From Mucor racemosus (taxonomy: Eukaryota > Mucoromycota > Mucoromycetes > Mucorales > Mucoraceae), in the NCBI GenBank assembly GCA_027405735.1, contig JAPEHQ010000006.1:310001-374000 (forward strand): a stretch of 64,000 bases of DNA, given 5' to 3'. Made by a program: the position numbers and the translations under genes. Below the pieces are notes generated by a model. The model was not told where the DNA came from. It saw nothing but the letters and a program-made list of their open reading frames with translations, and made no database searches. Below are positions 12,526-21,756 of this stretch, piece after piece. Within the stretch, counting starts at the first letter, position 1. Each line of letters starts with the position of its first letter.

Positions 12526-12575
12526 TTGTGTAGTAAATTTGACGAACAGAGTAAAGAAAAGTTAATTGTAAAAAA

Positions 12576-12896
12576 TGCTACAAAAATAGTAATTAAACAA
12601 AAAAAAGCGTTGCGACTACAATTATAACTCTTTGATATTTATTTAAGATATAAAGTAAAAGCAAAGGTTTATGGATTACCATAGCCTTTGTGATATATAT
12701 ACTATTTTCTAATTCTATTAATAATACAGTAATAAGATCTTGAAGCAAGATCTTCATGGTTTAGTTCCTAGTTTGGGAGTACCAGTGGTACAATTTGACA
12801 TTTTAAAGTTTTGTGTGATTTAAGGTTATTAGATCTTAGATGTTGACTAAGATCAATTTGATTACTAAACAAACTTGGTATATGTAGTTTACTACA
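12576..12896 (-). repeat. 5' LTR of the Ty3/gypsy element
   Basis: 321 bp, apparently identical to 7,032-7,352. It lies upstream of the gag ATG (12,525) in element orientation and presumably drives transcription toward lower coordinates. Confidence 0.95.
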
Positions 12897-13412
12897 CACC
12901 CCTTAAAATATCAAATCAATAACAATGTACTCAAAACTGGAAGATTACTAAATATACATCCATTCAAGTCTGATGGCACCCAAGCTCTCCAAATCACTTT
13001 GAATACCCTCATACTTTTCAATTACTTGAAATCTTGAGAAATCTTTTGTAATAAAAACATTATCTAATTATAATTGTATTTCTACTTCTTTTATTTTTAT
13101 ATTTTTTATTTTAGTAAACAACTTTGTTATTTACTGCAACCATCATTTGTAAATATGTTTATAGCTACTGTATAATATTTACAGTAACAATGGTTTATAT
13201 TTGAGCATAAACTTAAATAACACTTACTGCTTAAATTTATATGTAAGCCAAATCTAAGACTATAGATATTACTTTATCGCGCATAAAATTTAAACAAATT
13301 AACATTCTTTAAACTTACTATTATGTTAGTTTACGATTGTCAGCTGTTAAAAGATTTGTTTTCAAATATAGCTACTGTATGATCAAAGCTATTATGGTTA
13401 ATTAGGCAAGAC

Positions 13413-13592
13413 TGTTGTATCAGAATCTAGATATAGCGCTATAGTAGTTGTATTATCAGGATATTGTTAATTGTTACGCCATTAATAGCTATTGTATCAC
13501 TTGATAATCTCTTCTATATATAATCTCATCATCTACATTGCATAAAACACATTTTTTACTGTTGTCTAATTCTTATTAGTTTTGGTAAAACA
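13413..13592. mobile_element. Short LTR-like insertion (180 bp), type IV
   Basis: Ends TGTTGTATCAG...GGTAAAACA. Flanks AAGAC/AAGGC (13,408-13,412 and 13,593-13,597) look like a 5-bp duplication with one later change. Family A copy 1 (about 5,015-5,045) lacks it. A reverse-orientation relative is at 24,392-24,555. The small size suggests a solo LTR of a compact (TRIM-like) element. Confidence 0.65.
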
Positions 13593-14984
13593 AAGGCATT
13601 AGGTTATTCTTTTTTATGTTTCTATATCATTTGAAATTTTATCACTTTTCTGGAACATTTCGTGGGTTTGTAGCCAGTTCTAGCTTTTTATTGAGTAGAT
13701 ATAAATATCATTATTGCCTTCGATTTGATCTGGTAATCAAGAAATACGTCCAACAAACCAGTAGTAAATAACAATAATATTTGACCTTAGAATGCGGATA
13801 AATAAAAATATCAGTCTCTAATATAGACTGCTACCTATATTAAAAAACATTCGTCTTTTGTGTTAGCATGCATATTCAGATAAACGAAAAGAATACTACT
13901 AGCTTGATAGTCTGATATGCCTTATCAAACGGTGAATAATATCCTTGGAATTTGGAATATGAAAACAAAAAGAGAGAAACAACACACGTAGAAAAGGGTT
14001 TTCAAGGCTTTACATTATTTGGCGCAATTAAAACCCTGCTAAACTGCTTATTTCCGCCAATGTAACATTAGCATTACAGTGCATGAACCATAAACAAAAC
14101 AAAATACAGTAGGCAGTAGTAACTGTTATTATGGAAACATACATTTTTCTACCAGAAAAACCGTGTGTCTTATCATAGATTCGTTTAAAAAATGCAAAAG
14201 CGAGCACGCAGAGCGATGCCGTAATTGAGCATCATAGCAAGATTGAACGGCCAAGTCTCTTATATTATGGTATATCTAAGTTTTAAATAAAAAAGCGGTT
14301 TTCTTATAATTTTTCTTATATTTAACCATGTACTGTCTGAAAATTAAGATTTTGTAGCGGACATTTTTCGGGGTTCATTTTATCCTTACCAACACTCATG
14401 ATTTTGATCAAAAAACAGAAAAATCAAATTTTGATACCAAAATCGACGTTTAAATATACTACATTATGAGAGAAAATTGTAGGTATAGATAATACACATT
14501 TTATAAAAGCTTAATATTAAATGTTAAGTAATGAAACTTTGTACTTTTGGCCCAAAAACGGATTTTTGATTAAAGGATTTTCATGTAATATTTTGCAATA
14601 AAAATATTGCATATTTTTTATTGAGCAAATAGAGCGCTAAATTTTTTATATGTGTATATTTTTTGGTTTTATAATTGATAGTATAATTAACTCTAAATTT
14701 GCAAAACAAGAAAAAAAAATTAAAAAATGTCAAAATTGATGATCTGGACAAAAATAATTTTCAAAATTAATATTCCGCCTATAAGCCTTGTAAGTCTTAA
14801 AAATAAGAGATTTTATAATACTTGAGAACTTTTTCAAGGATTTTCGATGCTGTACCTACTTGATTCAAGCTTATTGCTGTAAATCATTATATCTGTTAAT
14901 ATTTTGTGGTAGTTTATTTGATGATGATATAGATGTACTTTATAATTATTGCGCTAGATGCGATTTACATTAAGTTTTATTCTT

Positions 14985-15097
14985 ACTTCTCCAATATTAT
15001 AAACATAAACATGGCCACCGCTGGAACCTATTGCCACCTTTTTATCCTCTTTGTCCCAAGCCAATTTATTCAATGCTTTACCAGAACAAACATACTT
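14985..15097 (-). pseudogene. Captured exon of a dynein intermediate chain-like gene
   Basis: Read on the minus strand, the frame gives GKALNKLAWDKEDKK followed by VAIGSSGGHVYVYNIGE and then a GTAAGA donor. This is a WD-repeat blade that closely resembles the last repeat of cytoplasmic dynein intermediate chains (mammalian relatives read ALNRV.W...G.E.A.GD.EG.I.IYDVGE). It is preceded by an AG acceptor-like site. It is preserved in A copy 2, frame-shifted in copy 3 (near 44,905-44,996) and present in copy 4 (near 62,500-62,590). A fragment this short cannot make a working dynein chain. Identification as dynein rather than another WD40 protein is likely but not certain. Confidence 0.6.
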
Positions 15098-15099
15098 TT

Positions 15100-15924
15100 G
15101 AGCTATAAAAATTGATTTATTAGTAAAACCAATTATTAATAACAAGCAAAAAGCTAATAAGTAATAAATATGCTTCTTGTGCAAGTACAATAATCTTATT
15201 TTTAAACAAGAACAGATATCTATACATATACCAAATTGTAATATACTGTATGATCAATAACTAACTTTTCTATAAATAATTTCTATTCAGCCATATACTT
15301 TAGAGCAAAAGTTTGCTGCTAAAATTGAAAAACATATAATGACAATTTTTGAACTTAAAACAGAATTTTCAAAACGACAACTTCAATTTGGTTGTGTGAG
15401 TATTATACCACTATTAATTATCTAACGATCAAGTATTTATTTGAATCTATATCTACATTCCCAATGAAGAAAACCAATGTGTTTGTTGCTTTCTTTAGTT
15501 TTTCGAAAGCCTGATCTACGACACGGGGAAAAACGAATCAAGACCAAATCTTAAGTTTTTCCATACTTTGTAGATATACAATAGCATTATAACATAACAT
15601 GCACAGAAATATCTTTGTTGTTCCTGGAGCTGTTGAAATGTTCTAATGTTATTATTTTTCTTGTAGAAACTACTGAATTCACAGTCGGAAAGCTCTTAAA
15701 ATGGGTTTGATTCAAGCAAAATAGACAAATGTGGTTCCTTATCAACCCCATTGAATGCTTACATAATTTTTATACGTATAATTCACTATATTTGTTATTA
15801 TATAATCTTTGTAAAACACAACCGACTTTATTCAGGATATCTGTTCAATAAAAATAGTTCGAAATCAAAAAGGAGTAATAAAAAGTATAAAAGTATAAAT
15901 GAAACTAATAACGTAAAATTCTAA
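15100..15924. other. Intergenic; one orphan exon-like stretch at 15,292-15,394
   Basis: A plus-strand open stretch, framed by a CAG acceptor and a GTTGTG donor-like site, encodes PYTLEQKFAAKIEKHIMTIF and about 14 more residues. No convincing continuation on either side was found, so it is either a gene remnant or chance. The rest is AT-rich with nothing recognised. Confidence 0.3.
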
Positions 15925-18407
15925 TTATATACCAACGGCTATCATCAACAAATAGCCAAGTGTAACAATGCAGAGCATAATCAAGATGCTACAAGGCACA
16001 CCATTTCTAATGAAATCCTTCGTTTTCAAATAAGGTTCACCGATGATATTTTCCTGTGAGATGGCTGTCATATTTGGAAAACCTGATACAGGTAAGCCCA
16101 TTGCTGCCGAGCATACAAAAGCGGTTCCCTGTTTATAGTATTATTAGAATATAGATATATTATAGATTAAACCATTTTTACCATCACAAGTAATCTTGGA
16201 TTTGGATCAGTTAATTGAGCACCGATTTTTGCAACAATAGGTAAAACAATCAAAGCAGCTACAGTATGACTAATAAAAGTAGCAATTACCAACACTAAGC
16301 AGCTAAATATAAACAAGACCTCAAAAGATGAGAATCCCATGACATGTTCAGAAATTTTTAATGCAATTGTCTGTAACAGGCCTGAGCTTTCAACTGCTTT
16401 TCCCAATGCAATACCACCCATAGCCAATATAATAACATTCCATAAAAAGTTATTAAACTCATCTTTGGTCAGTATACCAGTACCAAAGAAAGCAATCAAA
16501 GGAATAATAGCAATAACACCCATATCACCCAAGGTATCACGATATGTACGAGCTATGCACCATAGTACAATAGTAAACAATGTAACACAAACGACAAAGA
16601 GCTGGGTTGGGGTCATTTTGAAAGTGTTGTTGTTTGTTGTTGTTGTTATTGTTGTTGCCGTTGTTGGTGATTTCGTGATCTCATGTTCATCATTCTTAAT
16701 TTGATAAGACTTCAATAGCCAAAGCCAAACAATGCAGTTACCCAGCAAACATAGTGGCACTGATATACAAAACCAATCTGTCCAAGAAGGTGGGGGAGAC
16801 ATGTTTTGAATAGCAATGACATTTTGTGGAGATGCAATAGGAGATGCGATACCACCCAAGTTGGATGCCAATGCGATACCCATAATTAAGCATGGACCAA
16901 AGGAAGATCCCACAGGCAATGTACGTAAAATGGGCTGAATTAAGGATAAACATAAAACAGGTGCAGCAACATTGCTAATCCACATACTAGCCATTGAAGC
17001 CACCAACATGTTTACCAATAATACTCGAGATGGGCGAGTACCTGCCTTTGATAAAACAAATGAAGCCAATGCTTTAGCAATACCATATTTGTTTAGTGCA
17101 GCAGCTATAGCAAAGCCTCCCAATAATAACATAATCACAGGTGATAGCATGGATGCAAATACAGATTTAGAAGCTTCCATTGCACTTAATCTTTCATAAA
17201 CAATAGTTCCATCTGAAGTTTCTTGTTCTGAACGAATCACACGTAAAACGATAGCTAAAAAAGGGACCAGTAAAGCTGTTACAAATAACGGCATCAGCTG
17301 AGTGAATGATGTGTTTTAGTATTGAATGGATACATAAAGGTGCTTTTATAGTTATATTTACCTCGGTAGCCCATAAAACGCTAGAAAATACCAATATAGC
17401 GAAACATCTACTCTGTTCTACATGTTCAAACAAGGGGCTATTGAGTAAATAGATGAACAATGCCAAGCTTAATGCCAAGTATATCCATTTCTTTGAATCA
17501 ACTCTTGTCAATCCAAAATCATTTTTCTCTTGTTCTTGCGCTGATACAACGGTGATATTTGTGTCTCTACGCTCTTGTCCAAGACGTTCTCTCCAAACCA
17601 AATTTCTATCGTTCTTTAATCTTTCATCCAAACAAGTATTTAAATCCACTGATTTATAATTTTTTTCATTGTAAATATTTTCAACTCGTTGAATGAGATT
17701 ATCTAAATGTTGACAGGTGGCTGCTTTAAATGGATAAGATTTCAAAAGTGTATTGCAGTTATAGGATTCACTGAGCTTGGCATTCATGAGCTTGTCATAT
17801 TTCTTCAAAATCTTGGCAAAGGCAGTCTGATTCAGGTACACAAAAGATTTAAGTTTTGACAAATAAATGTACAGATCAATTAAGCGTTGATCTTGGCCAT
17901 CATTGTCTTGCTGTTGATAGTTATTGGGTTGTACCATGGTATCAGCAGTAGATACTTGTTCATCATCTATACTGCAACTTGAAGAAGACGTAGGCAATGA
18001 AAGATATGGGCTTGAATTCATGCTTGGCTCATGAATGACAATGATTATAGGATTTGTTGTTGTTGTTGTTGTTATTGCTGTAGAAGCTAATATATGATCT
18101 AATTCAACACTGGCTTCACATTCTTTTTCTGTATAAAACTGAATTATATTGGCAAGTGATTTATCTAATGCTTGAATAAACGTCGAATTATCTTTATCAT
18201 TGGTAGATAATAATGCTGTATATTCAGTTAAAGATGCCTTTTTATCCTTTTCAATCTTGTAGATCAATGATTTTAAAGAAGAGTAGCTGATTATATAGAC
18301 AGTTAATACAACACATATCACATATTTAAAGGTTTATTCACTCACGGCAAATAATAGTCAAACCATTCAGGTACAGCATTAAATTGCATGTAACGGGAAA
18401 ACTTCAT
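15925..18407 (-). CDS. PHO91: SPX-domain low-affinity phosphate transporter (PHO87/PHO90/PHO91 type)
   Basis: Four exons on the minus strand, 18,407-18,346, 18,286-17,362, 17,297-16,182 and 16,128-15,925, join in phase to 768 residues. The N-terminus MKFSRYMQFNAVPEWFDYYL is a textbook SPX start; the SPX domain, which senses inositol pyrophosphates, continues to about residue 260 with low-complexity inserts (poly-Thr, Ser-rich) and the FAKILKKYDK helix. From about residue 310 a DASS/SLC13-type permease follows with roughly ten to twelve membrane segments, including SNVAAPVL and ASPQNVIAIQNM, the substrate-site hairpin motifs. The C-terminal exon (GTAFVCSAAMGLPVSGFPNM) holds the second pseudo-repeat motif. 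It should import phosphate, at plasma membrane or vacuole; which yeast paralogue it matches best cannot be decided here. The gene is in tandem with the downstream-facing MMAB gene. Confidence 0.93.
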
Positions 18408-18518
18408 TTTATTAAGATGTTACAGATAAGAAAATAAAAGCACAAGTAAATCAAATAAAAGTTCAAGATTAAATAGCATTCTTTTTTTTATTTTTATTTG
18501 TTGTTACTAATGTTTGTC

Positions 18519-19503
18519 TCAAGGTTTGTGATAAATCTTTTCTTCTTTACCCTGAGATTGTGCTGCCCATCTTGCAGCATTAAATAAGAAATCACTCAAT
18601 CTTTTTTTTTTTTTTTATGTAACATCAAGGGGAAGAAAAAAGAAGGAGAAGAGAAAGAAAAAGATGTCATAAATCATTAGCAAACAAACAAACAAACAAA
18701 CAAACAAAACATAGAAGTTTCTTCTTACCTGTTCAAAAATATGGCGACTGAATCATCACAAAGCTGGTCTCGAACCAAAGGCTGAACTCTTCTTTCTGCA
18801 CGACGACATACAGAGCGAGCGACATGTAAACTTGCACTTGATTTACCTCCACTTGGTAAAATAAACTTTGTAAGCTTTGGTAATTGTTGATCATAGTTGT
18901 CAATCCAATTTTCCAATTCTTTTACATGATTTCCTTCAGCATCAAATCTAGTACGAACTATGTAAAATGTTAAAATATGATATGTAGCTACATGTATGTT
19001 CTATACCTAATCGAGCTTCATTGGATTGCTCACGAGGTGTCGCAAGGTTAGAGCCTACATCTTGTAAGAGACATTGAATCTGCAAGGCATAACATTAATA
19101 TGATAACATGTATTATATTGCATATCTCTTTTTCTTTCTTTACCTTTGTCAACTTTTCAATCAATTCATTTCCAAAATCAGTTTCTTCTAAAAACTCCAT
19201 AGCAAGTCTATTTTTACCATATTTATTACAATGCATGCTACTAATATTAGCATTAATTATATATGTATATATACCCGATATTTGATGTCAGTTCATCCGT
19301 TGTACCTATAAGCTATCAACAAGTTTTTCTTTATGAAAGTAGATTTTAATTAGCCTTACCTAATGCTTCAAATATCTCGTCATCTTTATTCCTACGCTCT
19401 CCATTATACAAGCTTGAAGTGCCTTGAATGTGTATTAATATATTTGCATTGGATATGATCATATAATAATACCTTTATCCCCGGTCTTTGTGTAGATTTT
19501 CAT
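18519..19503 (-). CDS. MMAB: Cob(I)alamin adenosyltransferase (PduO/MMAB type)
   Basis: Seven exons (19,503-19,473, 19,422-19,360, 19,305-19,275, 19,237-19,144, 19,079-19,007, 18,957-18,729, 18,600-18,519) give 200 residues with all phases consistent. The enzyme transfers adenosyl from ATP to cob(I)alamin, making the cofactor of methylmalonyl-CoA mutase in mitochondria. Diagnostic motifs: [10 protein letters not shown] (ATP-binding N-terminus), [47 protein letters not shown] and the C-terminal [13 protein letters not shown]. The start used lies directly before the ATP motif, so no targeting peptide is visible. However, a strong splice-acceptor-like tract (TTTCCTTTCAG) sits immediately upstream of this ATG, so a missed upstream exon is possible. 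Family assignment is secure. Confidence 0.93.
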
Positions 19504-19980
19504 TTCTGAAAGGAAATCAAGAAACCAGAGAAACTACTCACCGCGTGTCCGAAACTATATTTCCATCATAATCAAAAAGAGGGCGTTTGTAGACCGCGGA
19601 AAGTTTGACTCAGAGGGTTGCAATGCAACATTCTTGTTCTGTTTTACCCATTATTCTGTATCTGGTTGGTCATTTTTTACAAAACAGAAAATGGTAACAT
19701 ACTATAGAGCCTCTCAAAAGGTCAATCCAATTTTGGTTATAGTTTTACTTGCTTGAACGATTGAGAAAAAATCCTTGAAAGATTCCATGTCGTTTGGGGA
19801 AATAATCGAAATTGGTGTCCGCTGCTGCTGGTGCAATATTATACTGTATTATTGAATCTCCCGAAATTCCCAGATGTCGATAATGACGAATATTAGGGGA
19901 TACAAACAACCAAATAAATTTCTATTTAAACATGCTAACAGATTCCCTCTTCTCTTCATTATAATTTCCCATACAAGAAA
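19504..19980. promoter_or_regulatory. Shared divergent promoter region MMAB / acetyltransferase
   Basis: About 480 bp between two outward-facing start codons. It includes CT-rich stretches shortly before the acetyltransferase ATG (CCCTCTTCTCTTC near 19,946). No specific binding site could be assigned. Confidence 0.4.
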
Positions 19981-20550
19981 ATGCCTGAACAAGAAAAATC
20001 AGAAAAGCAAAAAATGATGGCCGGTGAGTGGTATCATCCCGGTCAAAAGGAACTCAAGGACGATAGAATCCGTTGTCAAGAATTTTTAAAGCAATACAAT
20101 AATTTACCTAATGGTGAAGAACGCAGACAAGTTGCACTTAAAGTATTTGGTCAATTTGGGGAAAATGCATTTGTCAATCCTATTGTTAAATGTGATTATG
20201 GCTATAATTTATACATTGGAAACAATGTCGAGATCAATTATGATTGTATTTTCTTGGATATTGGTAAAATTATTATTGAAGATAATGTATTTATGGGTCC
20301 CGGTGTACACGTATATGCTGTCAACCATCCTTTAGATCCTACAAAGAGAAAGACAGGTATTGAAATTGGCAAGGATGTTAATATTGGTAATGGTGCATGG
20401 ATTGGCGGTGGAGCCATCATTTGTCCTGGTGTTACTATTGGCGCTGGATCTACTATTGGCGCTGGATCTGTTGTTACTAAAGATATACCTGCTAATGTAC
20501 TTGCTGTTGGTAATCCTTGTAAGGTTATCAAGGAAATTACACCTTCTTAG
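19981..20550 (+). CDS. Maltose/galactoside O-acetyltransferase-like hexapeptide acetyltransferase
   Basis: A single-exon gene of 189 residues, full length for the family. The N-terminal MAT domain (MAGEWYHPGQKELKDDRIRC) is followed by a left-handed beta-helix of hexapeptide repeats. It has the NHPLDP stretch carrying the catalytic His (MGPGVHVYAVNHPLDP) and the C-terminal cap GNPCKVIKEI. Members acetylate sugar hydroxyls with acetyl-CoA as soluble cytosolic trimers. The gene has no intron, in contrast to most neighbours, and the family is best known from bacteria but is also widespread in fungi; ancient transfer is possible, not shown. The precise sugar acceptor cannot be inferred. Confidence 0.9.
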   Translation: MPEQEKSEKQKMMAGEWYHPGQKELKDDRIRCQEFLKQYNNLPNGEERRQVALKVFGQFGENAFVNPIVKCDYGYNLYIGNNVEINYDCIFLDIGKIIIEDNVFMGPGVHVYAVNHPLDPTKRKTGIEIGKDVNIGNGAWIGGGAIICPGVTIGAGSTIGAGSVVTKDIPANVLAVGNPCKVIKEITPS

Positions 20551-20658
20551 TTACAATAAAATGTTTGCTTTGTATAAAAGTTGCGGGTAAATGGGATAAG
20601 ATTACAGTATTTCCGGTTTTATTGAGTCTCAGAGTGTTTAACACCCACCTTGTAATAG

Positions 20659-20668
20659 GGGGGGGGGG
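20659..20668. repeat. Poly-G tract
   Basis: A run of about ten G in an otherwise AT-rich spacer between the acetyltransferase stop and the COX18 start. Its role, if any, is unknown. Confidence 0.6.
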
Positions 20669-20722
20669 CAACCCCACCAATTGTTTGTTATTTTCAAGTT
20701 TATTCATGTGTTGGAATAAGAA

Positions 20723-21755
20723 ATGAATCGTCCTATTATAAAATTGAAAAGATCATTACCATTTTATATACAAAAATCAGTTTTATATCAATCTAAATGT
20801 TTAATACCATTATCTTTGATAAACGATAAAAGAAAACATAGCTTATGGTCTACTGCAGTAATAACAAGTACAGCAACAACAATAAACGATACAACTACTG
20901 ATACAGCATTACCAGCTGTCTTGGCTGCCAATGAATCCATTTTATACAGCATACACAATACAGGCATGCCATGGTGGGCAACCATTGTTGCTAGCACTTT
21001 AATATTAAGAACATCCATGACATTACCCATCGCAATATATCAACAACGCAGTGTAGGCACAATGATCAATCTTGCACCCATGATTCAAAGCTGGGCAGAA
21101 ACACTTAAAGTACAAGTGGCCAAGGATAGTAAACAACATGGTTGGCCATATAAAAAATACCAACAGGAATTGCAAAAGCAATATAAACAAAAAGTAAAAT
21201 CGATTTATGCACATCATGGTTGTTCACGTTGGAAAATGCTTTTATTGCCATGGGTGCAAATTCCTTTATTTGTTTCCATGTCCTTGACATTGAGACATTT
21301 GACAGCTTATCCATTACCATGGTTAGGACAAACATCTAATTTACCAGCATTAGGTTTATCAGAAGGTGGGTTAGCTTGGTTTATGGATTTGACGGCTGTG
21401 GATCCAACTATGGTTATTCCTGTCATGGTAGGTGCTGGCAACCTAATCAATGTAGAGGTAAGGATTTGTTATAAAGGTGGGATATTATACATTATATTGA
21501 CAGTTTGAGTTTTAGTTGAATGCTTGGTATGCAAGAGGAAATCAAAGTAGAACACAAAAGGTCATGACTAATGCATTCCGAGTACTTTCAGTTGCTTTTG
21601 TTCCTATAGCCGCAAATGCACCTATGGCAATTGGTCTTTATTGGTTCTCATCAGCATGGTATAGTGTAGTTCAGAATATTGCCTTCAAAATACCCAAAGT
21701 ACGAACTGCTTTAAAGATGCCTTTATTAAATAATATCAAAAAGAAAACAGAATAA
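20723..21755 (+). CDS. COX18: Mitochondrial cytochrome c oxidase assembly protein COX18 (Oxa1/YidC family)
   Basis: Two exons, 20,723-21,457 and 21,516-21,755, joined by a 58-nt intron (GTAAGG...TTTTAG), give 324 residues. The basic, Ser-poor N-terminus suits a mitochondrial presequence. The YidC/Oxa1 core follows: first membrane segment at MPWWATIVASTLILRTSMTL, an exposed charged loop (KKYQQELQKQYKQKVKSIY), then helices at LLPWVQIPLFVSMSL, LTAVDPTMVIPVMVG and NAPMAIGLYWFSSAWYSV. Cox18 exports the C-terminal tail of Cox2 across the inner membrane. PWWA and the short C-terminus argue for COX18 over OXA1. Its stop codon is one base from the stop of the convergent monooxygenase gene. Confidence 0.88.
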
Positions 21756-21756
21756 A

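Larger units (their letters stand above)
7032..12896 (-). mobile_element. Full-length Ty3/gypsy chromodomain LTR retrotransposon
   Basis: A 5.87-kb element reading on the minus strand. The two 321-bp LTRs (5' LTR 12,576-12,896; 3' LTR 7,032-7,352) appear identical base for base. They are flanked by a perfect 5-bp target duplication CACCC (7,027-7,031 and 12,897-12,901). The internal region holds one gag-pol frame (12,525 to 7,468) with a single in-frame TAG. The polypurine tract upstream of the 3' LTR is short (GGGGAGCA). Directly after the 5' LTR there is no TGG-type tRNA primer site. A run of 35 T (7,428-7,462; poly-A in element sense) follows the stop codon. The domain order RT-RNaseH-integrase-chromodomain defines a chromovirus, common in fungi. 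LTR identity implies a recent insertion. Confidence 0.96.
6541..13140 (+). repeat. Repeat family C, copy 2, split by the Ty3/gypsy element
   Basis: Pieces 6,541-7,031 and 12,902-13,140 join into a sequence related to the reverse complement of 25,925-26,300. The right edge, read on the minus strand, starts TTGCAGTAAATAAC, resembling the TGCAGTAAAA left edge of copy 1. This suggests short terminal inverted repeats. C is therefore probably a non-autonomous DNA element, but this is inference. Confidence 0.6.
6473..15065 (+). repeat. Repeat family A, copy 2, split by nested insertions
   Basis: The left piece is 6,465-6,540 and the main piece resumes at 13,141. Between them lie repeat C copy 2 and, inside that, the Ty3/gypsy element. 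A short LTR-like insertion is at 13,413-13,592. The copy ends in an antisense dynein intermediate-chain-like exon (about 14,985-15,097). Copies 1 and 2 are in direct tandem. A stretch of about 465 bp (14,350-14,812) is almost identical to 5,791-6,255 although the flanks differ far more. Confidence 0.8.

Noticed and set aside
20238..20531. 97-codon antisense frame over the acetyltransferase
   Set aside because: Mirror of hexapeptide-repeat codons; a shadow of the real gene.
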